Source of the DNA: Candidatus Stahliibacteriota bacterium | GTDB lineage: Bacteria; Hydrothermota; Tepidihabitantia; SM23-42 | Length of the DNA stretch: 35,992 nucleotides | NCBI GenBank assembly: GCA_030606265.1 | Contig: JAUWGT010000003.1 | Location: 1 to 35,992, forward strand | Reading direction: 5' to 3' | Shown here: positions 16,048 through 26,237 of the stretch, in pieces | Position numbering within the stretch: position 1 is the stretch's first letter | How the letters are laid out: each line of letters begins with the position of its first letter | Program-made: the position numbers and the translations under genes | The notes under the pieces: generated by a model | The model's input: the letters and a program-made list of their open reading frames with translations, nothing else | The model's database searches: none | What the model was told of the DNA's origin: nothing

Positions 16048-18186
16048 ATAAAGCTATTTGTTTTATTTTTCATTATTACATCTGTCTCAGCGCACGTTCT
16101 AAATATCACAGTACCGGCGCCGTATTATCAGATCGTAGATGATAGAATTATTGCAGAAAACTGCGTCTATATTAACCCACCTGGTGCACCAAACCTGCCG
16201 GGTCGAAAAATATCCATTGCATTACCACCAGGCGCGCTTGTGCAATCTGTCAGTTTTTATGGTTCGCGAAAAAGGATTGCGCACGTGGCAATACCTCCTG
16301 CGCAACCGGCTTTACCCATGGTGAATGATGATGTGGCGAAAAGTCTTTTGAAACGATTTGAATATCTAAAAAACGAATACAGAAATTCTAAGGTGATTTA
16401 TCCGGAGGGTTATGGCGTATTACTGTCAAAAGGTGGTTTGAGGAAATACGTATTGGCTGATATTATCTGCAATCATTTTGCTTATGAGCCATCGACCAAG
16501 ACCCTCTACTGTACTGAGGACATCAATGTACAAATACACTATGAACTACCAGCCCAGCAGAGCGAAAGAGCGCATTTTTGGCAAGGTCTGCTCAATGATA
16601 TTACTTATGACAAAATTGTCCAGGGGTTCATTCATAATTGGGAGCAAGCAAAAGTGTGGTATCATACTGATGCACCACAAAGGGCAAATGGTTATTATAT
16701 AATAATCCCATCAGCACTGCAGAATTCAGTCGACACCTTGGTCATTCACCGACAAAACCAGGGGTATGATGTCAATGTTGTAACCAAGGAATATATTGAG
16801 GCGAATGTTGCTGGCGATGATCTTCCGCAAAAGATAAGGAATTACCTGCGCATGAATATGGTAGATATCGAGGCAGCACTGCTCGTTGGTTTTGCAACCG
16901 ATTTACCATGGCGTTCACTTGTTCCCTTCAATAATTTACCATATAGCCCCTGGTATAATCCAGATTATTCACCCATACCAAGCGACTTGTACTATGCAGA
17001 GTTAACTGACCACGATACACTTTCCTGGAATAGTGACCGTGATTTCTATTATGGCGAGGTTTATGACGAAAATATGCAGCCTAATGGTGAAGACAACCCT
17101 GATTATCATGCAGATATTCACGTCGGCAGAATTCCCTTTAGCAATCCAAGTACAATACAAAATATATGTGAAAAGATGATCGCTTTTGATATCAATACAG
17201 ATATATCTTATAAGACTGCTCCTTTATTAGCCGGTGCATTGTATTATTTTGCCAATGAAAATAACGGTGGTAATGCAAGAATGGATGGTGCAGATTTTTG
17301 TGAACAGCTCTTGATTGATTCCATCTTCGAACGGGCAAATACCATATCACTCTACGAAAAAGCCGGCATTCACCCATGTACGATTTCGTGCACTGATTCT
17401 CTAACAAGAAACAATCATATTCTCTACTGGCAAAACAAAGGTGTCATGTATGAATGTCATCATGGTAACTACAATATGTATGCGCGTAAAGTCTGGGCAT
17501 GGGACGATGGTGACAGTATCCCCGAGAGCAATGAAATACAATGGCCGACCAGCTTGCATATGAGTGATGTCTATCAGCTCGACAATAACCACCCGGCAAC
17601 AACATTTTTGAGATCTTGTCTGTGCGGTAAACCTGAAGTCGCAAGTCTTGGGGCTCAGCTTTTGCACCATGGTTCTTCAGCTGTAATTAGCAGTTCACGG
17701 ATTTCCTGGATGACATATGCAGATCCCGGCGGCATACCCTATCACTTCTACGAAAGACTCGTAAAGGATACAACTTTAAGCAATGGGATTATTGGCAATG
17801 CATATGATATAGCTCGGACCGATTTTATGGATGTAACAGGATTTTGGTTGTGTGCTTACCATTATAACCTGTTTGGCGATCCGGCATTGCGCCAGTTTGG
17901 AAGATTTGTTGCAGTTGAAGAATCGGCTACGAAGAATATCATTACTTCTTTTTCAATATGCCCAAACCCTTCAACCGGACAAATAACGATCAGGTTAAAT
18001 ACTCCAGATAATAGGGAAATCAAACTTGACATATACGACAAAACAGGTCGCTTTGTTAATCAGTTTTATGCGGGATACCTAGAAGGTACTGATGCTGTGA
18101 ATATTGATTTACCAGCCGGTATTTATTTTATAAAGTTTACCGATGGTACTTTGACAGAATTTAAGAAAGTAGTAGTCATCAAATAG
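16048..18186 (+). CDS. Peptidase C25 (gingipain-like) with T9SS type A C-terminal sorting domain; start proposed as ATA 16048 (ORF track begins at GTG 16015)
   Basis: GVMYECHHGNYN (His) and TTFLRSCLCGKPE (Cys) region; C-terminal ICPNPSTGQITIRL...LDIYDKTGRFV...LPAGIYFIKF...KKVVVIK; signal peptide KLFVLFFIITSVSA. Confidence 0.85.
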   Translation: MKLFVLFFIITSVSAHVLNITVPAPYYQIVDDRIIAENCVYINPPGAPNLPGRKISIALPPGALVQSVSFYGSRKRIAHVAIPPAQPALPMVNDDVAKSLLKRFEYLKNEYRNSKVIYPEGYGVLLSKGGLRKYVLADIICNHFAYEPSTKTLYCTEDINVQIHYELPAQQSERAHFWQGLLNDITYDKIVQGFIHNWEQAKVWYHTDAPQRANGYYIIIPSALQNSVDTLVIHRQNQGYDVNVVTKEYIEANVAGDDLPQKIRNYLRMNMVDIEAALLVGFATDLPWRSLVPFNNLPYSPWYNPDYSPIPSDLYYAELTDHDTLSWNSDRDFYYGEVYDENMQPNGEDNPDYHADIHVGRIPFSNPSTIQNICEKMIAFDINTDISYKTAPLLAGALYYFANENNGGNARMDGADFCEQLLIDSIFERANTISLYEKAGIHPCTISCTDSLTRNNHILYWQNKGVMYECHHGNYNMYARKVWAWDDGDSIPESNEIQWPTSLHMSDVYQLDNNHPATTFLRSCLCGKPEVASLGAQLLHHGSSAVISSSRISWMTYADPGGIPYHFYERLVKDTTLSNGIIGNAYDIARTDFMDVTGFWLCAYHYNLFGDPALRQFGRFVAVEESATKNIITSFSICPNPSTGQITIRLNTPDNREIKLDIYDKTGRFVNQFYAGYLEGTDAVNIDLPAGIYFIKFTDGTLTEFKKVVVIK

Positions 18187-18234
18187 CTCAAAAAGTCGCG
18201 TTTAAATATTATTGTGATTTGGCAGTCTGCATAA

Positions 18235-18456
18235 TCAAGAAGACCGTTTCTTCTTGGGTCGAGCTGCAAAGGCAACACCAACTATAATAATAATACCACC
18301 GCATATACCCATTAAGATAGAAGGGATATCATTTTTCATGATCCCTTCAATCGCATGTGCCATATTATACGCATGGATGGCATTGGTCTGTGTAATTCCA
18401 ATAATCAGAAGGATTACTCCAACTATGCCAATTATTATCCCCAAACTTCTCATCAT
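18235..18456 (-). CDS. Small two-TM protein (DUF3185-like)
   Basis: Two hydrophobic helices; SD AAGGAGG upstream of the ATG; own promoter. Confidence 0.65.
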   Translation of the reverse strand: MMRSLGIIIGIVGVILLIIGITQTNAIHAYNMAHAIEGIMKNDIPSILMGICGGIIIIVGVAFAARPKKKRSS

Positions 18457-18482
18457 TGCCTCCTTTTAGTCTTGGTGGAGAT

Positions 18483-18510
18483 ATTGTATTGTGTAAAAAG
18501 AAAAAGTCAA
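18483..18510 (-). promoter_or_regulatory. Promoter of small membrane protein: TTGACT-N16-TACAAT
   Basis: Read on the reverse complement. Confidence 0.55.
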
Positions 18511-18549
18511 GTAATAAAAATAGAAAAAAAAGTTGTTTTCTGGGAATTA

Positions 18550-18577
18550 TTGACTTTGGTTATTTTATGACTATAAT
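18550..18577 (+). promoter_or_regulatory. Promoter of tdh operon: TTGACT-N16-TATAAT
   Basis: Hexamers read directly, followed by SD GGAG and ATG. Confidence 0.7.
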
Positions 18578-18592
18578 TTACCTGGAGAAATC

Positions 18593-19645
18593 ATGGCAAA
18601 AATGAAAGCAGTTGTGAAAACGAAACCAGAACCAGGTGCTGAACTAGTTGAAATCGACATCCCTACACCAAAACCTGATGAGGTCCTAGTTAAAGTTCTG
18701 GCAACATCAATTTGTGGTACAGATTTACATATTTACGAGTGGAATAAATGGGCCCAGAACCGCATACGCAATATCCCCCAGGTCATGGGTCATGAATTAT
18801 GTGGCGAAGTTATTGAACTGGGAACAAATGTAAGAACCGTACAGAAAGGTGACGTAATTTCAGCTGAAACACACATCGCTTGCAATCATTGCTATCTCTG
18901 TCACACCGGCAATGCACATATTTGCATCAATGGTCGCATCTTTGGGGTTGATGTAAATGGTGTGTTCGCTGAATACGCAGTCGTGCCTTCATCCAATGCC
19001 TGGATATTAGATAAGAAAATCCCCAGAGATTTCGCGTCCGTAATGGAACCGTTGGGCAATGCAGTCCATACTGTCTTGGCTGGTGAAATCAACGGTAATA
19101 CTACCTTGATAACGGGTTGCGGTCCGATTGGAGTAATGAGCATCGCTGTTGCACGAATCTGCGGAGCGACAAAGATAATCGCTACCGACATAAATGAATA
19201 CCGACTCCAAATGGCAAAGAAAGCTGGTGCCGACCTGGTGCTCAATCCAAAAAAAGATGACATTGTACAAAGAGTATTGCAGGAAACCAATGGTCTGGGT
19301 ATTGATGTTGTTCTCGAAATGTCTGGAGTTTCCACTGCAATTCAACAAGGTTTTGATTGTCTACGTCCGGGTGGCAGATTTTCAATCCTCGGTATACCTG
19401 ACAAACCTATGGTGATAGATATCGGCAAAGCAATTGTCTTTAAATATGCTACTGTTCAAGGTATTAATGGTCGTCTTATGTTCTCGACCTGGCATAAAAC
19501 ATCACGTTTCTTGAGTTCGGGTCGGCTTAACCTGGACTCCATCATTACTCATCGTTTTCGTCTTGAAGAATTTGAAAAAGGTATGGAATTGATGAAATCT
19601 GGAAACTGCGGTAAAATACTGCTTTACCCCCACCCGAAAGACTAA
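18593..19645 (+). CDS. tdh: L-threonine 3-dehydrogenase
   Basis: SICGTDLHIYEWNKWAQNRI; GHELCGEV; Zn-binding CNHCYLCHTGNAHIC; ITGCGPIGVMSIAVA. Confidence 0.94.
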   Translation: MAKMKAVVKTKPEPGAELVEIDIPTPKPDEVLVKVLATSICGTDLHIYEWNKWAQNRIRNIPQVMGHELCGEVIELGTNVRTVQKGDVISAETHIACNHCYLCHTGNAHICINGRIFGVDVNGVFAEYAVVPSSNAWILDKKIPRDFASVMEPLGNAVHTVLAGEINGNTTLITGCGPIGVMSIAVARICGATKIIATDINEYRLQMAKKAGADLVLNPKKDDIVQRVLQETNGLGIDVVLEMSGVSTAIQQGFDCLRPGGRFSILGIPDKPMVIDIGKAIVFKYATVQGINGRLMFSTWHKTSRFLSSGRLNLDSIITHRFRLEEFEKGMELMKSGNCGKILLYPHPKD

Positions 19646-19742
19646 TGAACTTCTCGATGCGCTTCGCTTACTCGAAGAAAAATTGTTATTCACCCTCACC
19701 CCCGTATCAAGTACGGGGCAGGCTCTTACCCTCTCCCATCAA

Positions 19743-19872
19743 GAGGCTGTCGAAAAACTCCGCTTGTCATTGCGAGCGAACGAAGTGAGCATGGCAATCT
19801 CATTAATTCTCAATGCTCTCATAAGATTGCTTCGTCGTTTCACTCCTCGCAATGACGTTTATCGACAGGCTC
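19743..19872. repeat. Composite palindromic repeat (dispersed-repeat type)
   Basis: GTCATTGCGAG (19766-19776)/CTCGCAATGAC (19846-19856) perfect; GCAATCT/AGATTGC inside; GAGGCTGTCGA/TCGACAGGCTC outside (1 mismatch). Confidence 0.75.
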
Positions 19873-19926
19873 ATCAAGGGGAAGGAAATATTATGATGTA
19901 TGGCTTACCCGCAATAACAGGATGAG

Positions 19927-20280
19927 ATGATCAAAGGAATTGGTGTCGACATTAACAGGATAAAAAGGTATAATAATGTAAAAAACAAAGACAGATTCCT
20001 GAAACAGTTCTTAAATAACGAAGAGATATCTGAAGCAAATAAAACAAATAATAAAAACCACTACCCGATGGCGCTTTTCGCAATAAAAGAAGCTATTTTC
20101 AAGGCTTTCAAAATAGGATTGTATTTTGGTTCTTACTGGTACGATATTAGTATTAGAAAAGATTTCAAAGTAAATTTATCTGGCTATTTTGGGAAAATGA
20201 TAAAAAGCAGGACAAGAATTTTGGTTTCCAAGACTTGTTCAAAGCAATATGCATTGAGTTTGGCTCTTATCGAAGAATAG
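19927..20280 (+). CDS. acpS: Holo-ACP synthase (AcpS-type 4'-phosphopantetheinyl transferase)
   Basis: MIKGIGVDINRIKR; FAIKEAIFKAF; short single-domain protein. Confidence 0.85.
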   Translation: MIKGIGVDINRIKRYNNVKNKDRFLKQFLNNEEISEANKTNNKNHYPMALFAIKEAIFKAFKIGLYFGSYWYDISIRKDFKVNLSGYFGKMIKSRTRILVSKTCSKQYALSLALIEE

Positions 20281-20288
20281 GAGGTACT

Positions 20289-21989
20289 ATGGGCAATATA
20301 GGTTCATATGAAGAAAAGTACAGAAATTTCGACTGGAAGATATCTGAACAGGAACTCGAATATGGAAAAGATGGTATGTATAACCTTGCCCATTATTGTT
20401 GCGACCGCATCTGTGAAAAAGGTAATGGTGAAAAACTGGCGCTTCTTTGGGAAGGTTTTAAAGGTGAAGAAAAAGAATTTACGTATCATGATCTAAGCGT
20501 ATATAGCAATGTGTTCGCGAAGCATTTACAGGATATTGGATTAAAACCAGGAGACCGTATCTGCTTATTCATGGAACGTATACCTGAGCTTTTTATCTCT
20601 TTTTTGGGGACTTTGAAAATGGGTGGTATCGTACAACCCCTCTTTTCAGCTTTTGGGGAAGATGCCTTATTTACCCGATTAGAAGATGCCGGGACTAAAG
20701 CAATATTCACAACGAGAAAACATGTTAGGAAAATCAGGAGGATCCGGGACAAACTCCCTGCTCTGGCAAAAGTAATAATTGTCGATGCTGGCGATAAACC
20801 CTTGGAAAAAGATGAAATCGCTTTTTCCATGGAGGCTGCTCCAAAGCCAAAGAATTTTGAAGTTTACAAAGCTAGTCCAGAAACACCTTCAGTTCTCCAC
20901 TATACATCGGGAACAACCGGTAAACCAAAAGGCGCCCAGCACGTTCATGCTTCAATAATTGCTCAGTATATTACGACAAAATGGGCGCTTGATGTTAAAC
21001 CCGATGATATCTACTGGTGCACCGCTGACCCTGGCTGGGTAACTGGAACATCGTACGGCATCATCGGTCCCTGGTCAAACGGCACAACACAAGTAATCCT
21101 CGACTCCGGGTTCAGTTCTGCGAAGTGGTATCAATTTATTGAGAAACATAAGGTCACTGTATGGTACACAGCACCAACTGCCATTCGTTTGCTCATGAAA
21201 GATGGTACTGAAGTAGTGAGAAAATTTGATCTTTCTTGCCTTAGACACCTGATCAGTGTTGGCGAACCGCTCAATGCTGAGGCGGTAATATGGTCAAAAG
21301 AAGCTTTTGGTAAACCATTTTATGATTCGTATTGGCAAACAGAAACTGGCGCCATTGTTATCACGAATTATCCAGGCATGGAGGTTAAACCTGGCTCCAT
21401 GGGTAAGGCATTCCCTGGTATTAAGGCAATAGTTGTCGATCAAGAAACCTTTGAGCCAATAACAACACCAGGAACAGTCGGTCTCATTGCGCTTAAACCA
21501 AGCTGGCCATCCATGTTCCGGACCTACTGGAACAACAAGAAAATGTACGACAGCAAATTCAAAAAAGGCTGGTATATCTGTGGGGATCGTTCAAGCATTG
21601 ATGATAACGGTTATTTCTGGTTTGTCGGACGTGATGATGACGTGATAAATACAGGTGGCCATCTTGTTGGTCCTTTTGAAATTGAATCAGCGCTTTTAGA
21701 ACATGAAGCGATCGCTGAATCAGCAGCTGTCGGCAAACCCGACCCGGTTAATATGGAAGTGGTAAAAGCATTTATTGCTCTAAAAGCAGGGTTTGAACCG
21801 AACGCTGATTTGGAATTGAGTATCATGAATTTTATAAGAAAAAAATTATCGCCTCTCGCCATGCCACAGGAAATAGAATTCGTAAAATCTCTACCTAAAA
21901 CAAGAAGCGGTAAGATAATGAGACGACTTCTCCGCGCCAAGGAATGGGGTGAAGAAATCGGTGATACATCTACCTTAGAAGATGATTAA
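20289..21989 (+). CDS. Acetyl-CoA synthetase-like AMP-forming acyl-CoA ligase
   Basis: HYTSGTTGKPKGAQHVH; YWCTADPGWVTGTSYGIIGPWSNG; DSYWQTETG; LPKTRSGKIMRRLLR; SD TAGGAGG before ATG 20289. Confidence 0.92.
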   Translation: MGNIGSYEEKYRNFDWKISEQELEYGKDGMYNLAHYCCDRICEKGNGEKLALLWEGFKGEEKEFTYHDLSVYSNVFAKHLQDIGLKPGDRICLFMERIPELFISFLGTLKMGGIVQPLFSAFGEDALFTRLEDAGTKAIFTTRKHVRKIRRIRDKLPALAKVIIVDAGDKPLEKDEIAFSMEAAPKPKNFEVYKASPETPSVLHYTSGTTGKPKGAQHVHASIIAQYITTKWALDVKPDDIYWCTADPGWVTGTSYGIIGPWSNGTTQVILDSGFSSAKWYQFIEKHKVTVWYTAPTAIRLLMKDGTEVVRKFDLSCLRHLISVGEPLNAEAVIWSKEAFGKPFYDSYWQTETGAIVITNYPGMEVKPGSMGKAFPGIKAIVVDQETFEPITTPGTVGLIALKPSWPSMFRTYWNNKKMYDSKFKKGWYICGDRSSIDDNGYFWFVGRDDDVINTGGHLVGPFEIESALLEHEAIAESAAVGKPDPVNMEVVKAFIALKAGFEPNADLELSIMNFIRKKLSPLAMPQEIEFVKSLPKTRSGKIMRRLLRAKEWGEEIGDTSTLEDD

Positions 21990-22102
21990 AACAAAAGTTA
22001 CTATAATGCAAAAATGCTTAAAGATGTTAGAATTTACCATTATAATTTTAGGTATTTAGGTGTTTAGGCATTTTAGGTATTTGATTTATTCGAGGAGGAA
22101 TT

Positions 22103-22357
22103 GTGAGTGAAGAAACTAAGAACTTAATCATTGATTATGTAAAAAAAGAGTATCTAGAAGAAGAAGATGAGCAAGAAGTCGATGAGAACACACCGTTAAT
22201 TTCCAGCGGTATTGTTGATTCTTTTTCAATGGTTTCTCTAAAAATGTTTCTGGAAAAGAAATTTAGCGTTAAAATCCCCGATGAGAAAGCAACAACTGAA
22301 GCCTTTGACTCGGTAAATAATATTATGGATCTTCTCAAAGAGTTTAATGTCAGATGA
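22103..22357 (+). CDS. Acyl carrier protein (GTG start)
   Basis: SSGIVDSFSMVSLKMFLEKKF with DS* phosphopantetheine site; SD GAGGAGG. Confidence 0.88.
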   Translation: MSEETKNLIIDYVKKEYLEEEDEQEVDENTPLISSGIVDSFSMVSLKMFLEKKFSVKIPDEKATTEAFDSVNNIMDLLKEFNVR

Positions 22358-22366
22358 GGAGGTATA

Positions 22367-23614
22367 ATGGCTTATAGCGATAAAGCAAAAGATTTTTACA
22401 AAAGTGAACTGAGCGGAATGCATAAAGCCGGCACTTTTAAAGAAGAAAGGTTTATTGAATCACCCCAAGCGGCAAATATCTCGGTTGAATACCCGGTTGG
22501 GTCTCCTCCAAAAGAGGTTTTGAACTTCTGTGCAAATAACTACCTTGGTCTTTCCAGCCATCCAGAAGTTGTAAAAGCTGCCCATGAAGGACTTGACAGC
22601 AGAGGATATGGTATGTCTTCAGTCCGCTTTATTTGCGGTACCCAGGATATCCATGATAAGCTTGAGAAGAAACTGAGTGAGTTTCTTGGCACTGAAGCTA
22701 CCGTGCTTTTTGCTTCGTGCATGGATGCTAATGCCGGTGTATTTGATGTCGTGCTCGGGAAAGAAGATGCGATGATCTCTGATCGTCTGGTTCATGCTTC
22801 TATCGTTGACGGCATGCGTCTGTGCAAAGCTCAGTTATATAATTACAAACACTCTAATATGGATCATCTTGAGGAAAAGCTGAAGGAAACTCAAGATTGT
22901 CGATTCCGCATGATTATCACGGATGGTGTATTTTCCATGGATGGTGATATTGCTAAGCTCGACAAAATTGTGGAACTCGCAAAGAAATATGATGCCATGG
23001 TCATGGTCGATGACTCACATGCGACAGGTTTTATGGGTAAAAATGGTCGCGGCACTCACGAACACTGTGGCGTGCTTGGAGAAATAGATATTATCACCAC
23101 AACCCTTGGCAAAGCATTGGGTGGAGCATCAGGTGGCTGCGTAAGCGGACCAAAAGAAATCGTCGACCTCTGTCGACAGCGTGCCCGTCCTTATCTCTTC
23201 TCCAATACTGTACCACCGGTTATTATTACGGCAGCGAACAAAGTAATAGATTTGATTTCCAAAACAACTGACCGCCGGGATAAACTGGAAGAGAACACGA
23301 AGTACTTCAGGGAAAAAATAACAACTTCAGGTTTTGACATCAAAGAAGGTGTCCACGCCATTGTACCGATAATGCTGTACAATGCGAAGCTCGCTCAGGA
23401 TATGGCGCGTGATATGTATAGTGAAGGCATCTACGTTATCGGCTTTTCTTTCCCAGTAGTGGCAAAAGGCCAGGCAAGAATCCGAGTCCAGATATCCGCC
23501 GGTCACGAAAAAGAGCATCTTGATAAAGCAATCGCTGCATTCACCAAAGTAGGTGAAAAATACAAGATACTTGGAAAAGGGAAAAAAGAAATAATTGAAA
23601 TGTACGGATATTAA
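22367..23614 (+). CDS. kbl: Glycine C-acetyltransferase (2-amino-3-ketobutyrate CoA ligase)
   Basis: FCANNYLGLSSHPEV; MSSVRFICGTQDIH; MVMVDDSHATGF; TTTLGKALGGASGG (PLP Lys); strong resemblance to E. coli Kbl as recalled. Confidence 0.93.
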   Translation: MAYSDKAKDFYKSELSGMHKAGTFKEERFIESPQAANISVEYPVGSPPKEVLNFCANNYLGLSSHPEVVKAAHEGLDSRGYGMSSVRFICGTQDIHDKLEKKLSEFLGTEATVLFASCMDANAGVFDVVLGKEDAMISDRLVHASIVDGMRLCKAQLYNYKHSNMDHLEEKLKETQDCRFRMIITDGVFSMDGDIAKLDKIVELAKKYDAMVMVDDSHATGFMGKNGRGTHEHCGVLGEIDIITTTLGKALGGASGGCVSGPKEIVDLCRQRARPYLFSNTVPPVIITAANKVIDLISKTTDRRDKLEENTKYFREKITTSGFDIKEGVHAIVPIMLYNAKLAQDMARDMYSEGIYVIGFSFPVVAKGQARIRVQISAGHEKEHLDKAIAAFTKVGEKYKILGKGKKEIIEMYGY

Positions 23615-23631
23615 TCCGCTTGAAGCGGATT
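23613..23631 (+). terminator. Hairpin at kbl stop (AATCCGC-TTGAA-GCGGATT), possible attenuator or terminator
   Basis: 7-bp stem, 5-nt loop overlapping the kbl stop; no U-tract. Confidence 0.35.
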
Positions 23632-23780
23632 TGGTTACGTTTGCCGGTTGCGTTGAACGAAATGCGAAACGGTTGCGTAGTCGGGATTTGTTTTGGACAA
23701 AATACGCCAAACGAATATCGACAACGAATCGCTTTTCGAAACCAAGAACCGCGTTTCGAGTTATCGAAGATTAGTAAACT

Positions 23781-24910
23781 ATGACTAATAATACAGCAGA
23801 TGTCATCATAATCGGCGGTGGTATAATAGGATGTGCCACGGGTTTTTATTTAGCAGAAAAAGGATTGAAGGTTTACCTGCTTGAGAAAGACTATCTGACC
23901 GCTGGATCTACAGGTCGCTGCATCGGTGGTATTCGGCAACAGTTTTCCACTAAACTCAGTATCAGAGTAGCCATGGAATCGATGAAAAAATTTGAGTCCA
24001 TGACCGAGGTATTAGATCAGGATGTTGAATTCCATCGCGGTGGCTATCTATTTTTGGCCCATAGTGAAGCTAAGAAAACAACCTATCTTGAATTGATCAA
24101 ATTGCAACAAAGTATGGGGCTTGATGTCGACTATATCAGTCGCGATGACATCGAAAAAATCGTACCAGGTATAAGCACGGATGATTTATTAGGTGGTGCT
24201 TACTGTCCAAGTGATGCTCAGGCAAACCCATTCTTATGTGTTGATGGCTATGCGAAACATATAAGAAAAAACGGCGCAGTCATCCCCCATAAAGAAATCA
24301 CCAGCATAAATATCAAAGCTGGCAAAGTGAGATCAATAACGACCAATGATAATGAAACATATTATGCACCAATAATCGTTAATGCTGCAGGTCCGTTCGT
24401 AAAAAACGTTGCACAACTCGTCGACATTGATGTACCTATTGAAGCAGAACGCCATGAAGCTTTGATAACTGAACCCATGGAAAGATTCTTTGATATGATG
24501 ATCGTTGATTACCGCAATGATGGATGCTACTTTAACCAGAAGTGGGGTAAAGGGAGTATTATTGGTTGCTACACACCCAAACCAAATGCCCCTGGTCAAA
24601 GCTTAGGTACTTCATTTGAATTTGTCAAGGAAATGGGACGACGAACTGGTCGCTTAATCCCCGGATTGGCAAACATAAAGATTATTCGTCAATGGTCAGG
24701 GAGTTACGAAATGACCCCAGATGGTAATCCAATCCTTGACAAAACCGATATCCAGGGGTTTTATATTGTCGGCGGCATGTGCGGTCATGGGTTTATGTTA
24801 GGACCAGAGATTGGCTCGCTCGCCGCTGATTTCATCGCCGAAGGAAAAACTTCTTATGACATCAGCACCTTTGCCCTGAAACGAGATTATACCAGTAAAG
24901 AAGTGATGAA

Positions 24911-24914
<4 letters not shown>
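23781..24914 (+). CDS. FAD-dependent amine/amino-acid oxidoreductase (DAO family, sarcosine oxidase beta-like)
   Basis: VIIIGGGIIGCATGFYLAEKG dinucleotide-binding motif; AGSTGRCIGGIRQQFST; GFYIVGGMCGHGFMLGPEIG. Confidence 0.88.
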
Positions 24915-26019
<1,105 letters not shown>

Positions 26020-26147
26020 TTAATATCGACATTCATCCCCACTATATCTTGTCAATATCGCCTTATATTACCCTACAATATTTTGCACCATAAATATCTC
26101 AGTTGGGAATTCTACAAAAGAAGCAATGTGTTAAACCTTATTTTTAA

Positions 26148-26174
26148 GCAATTTGCTCTTTGTTATCAAATTGC
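26148..26174. promoter_or_regulatory. Operator-like inverted repeat upstream of the pilM promoter
   Basis: GCAATTTG-N11-CAAATTGC, perfect 8-bp arms ending 3 nt before the -35 box. Confidence 0.5.
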
Positions 26175-26177
26175 CTC

Positions 26178-26205
26178 TTGACATATAAATAATTATATAT
26201 ATAAT
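26178..26205 (+). promoter_or_regulatory. Promoter of pil operon: TTGACA-N16-TATAAT
   Basis: Consensus hexamers read directly. Confidence 0.75.
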
Positions 26206-26237
26206 AATGCAAAATATGAAAATAAAAAGGAGTAGCC

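Noticed and set aside
18901-19335. 144-aa - strand ORF inside tdh
   Set aside because: Antisense shadow of a confident dehydrogenase.
19683-19925. 80-aa + strand ORF between tdh and acpS
   Set aside because: Made almost entirely of palindromic dispersed repeat; not a plausible protein.
22367-23614. Serine palmitoyltransferase (sphingolipid operon with ACP and ligase)
   Set aside because: Considered because SPT also occurs beside ACP and ligase genes, but the protein matches the Kbl motif set (FCANNYLGL, MSSVRFICGTQ, DDSHATGFMG) and tdh is adjacent, so Kbl is favoured. Not fully excluded without a tree.
23636-23780. Possible repeat-rich regulatory element (two CGGTTGCGT copies) before the FAD oxidase
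   Set aside because: Only two short direct copies and no clear structure; too weak to call.
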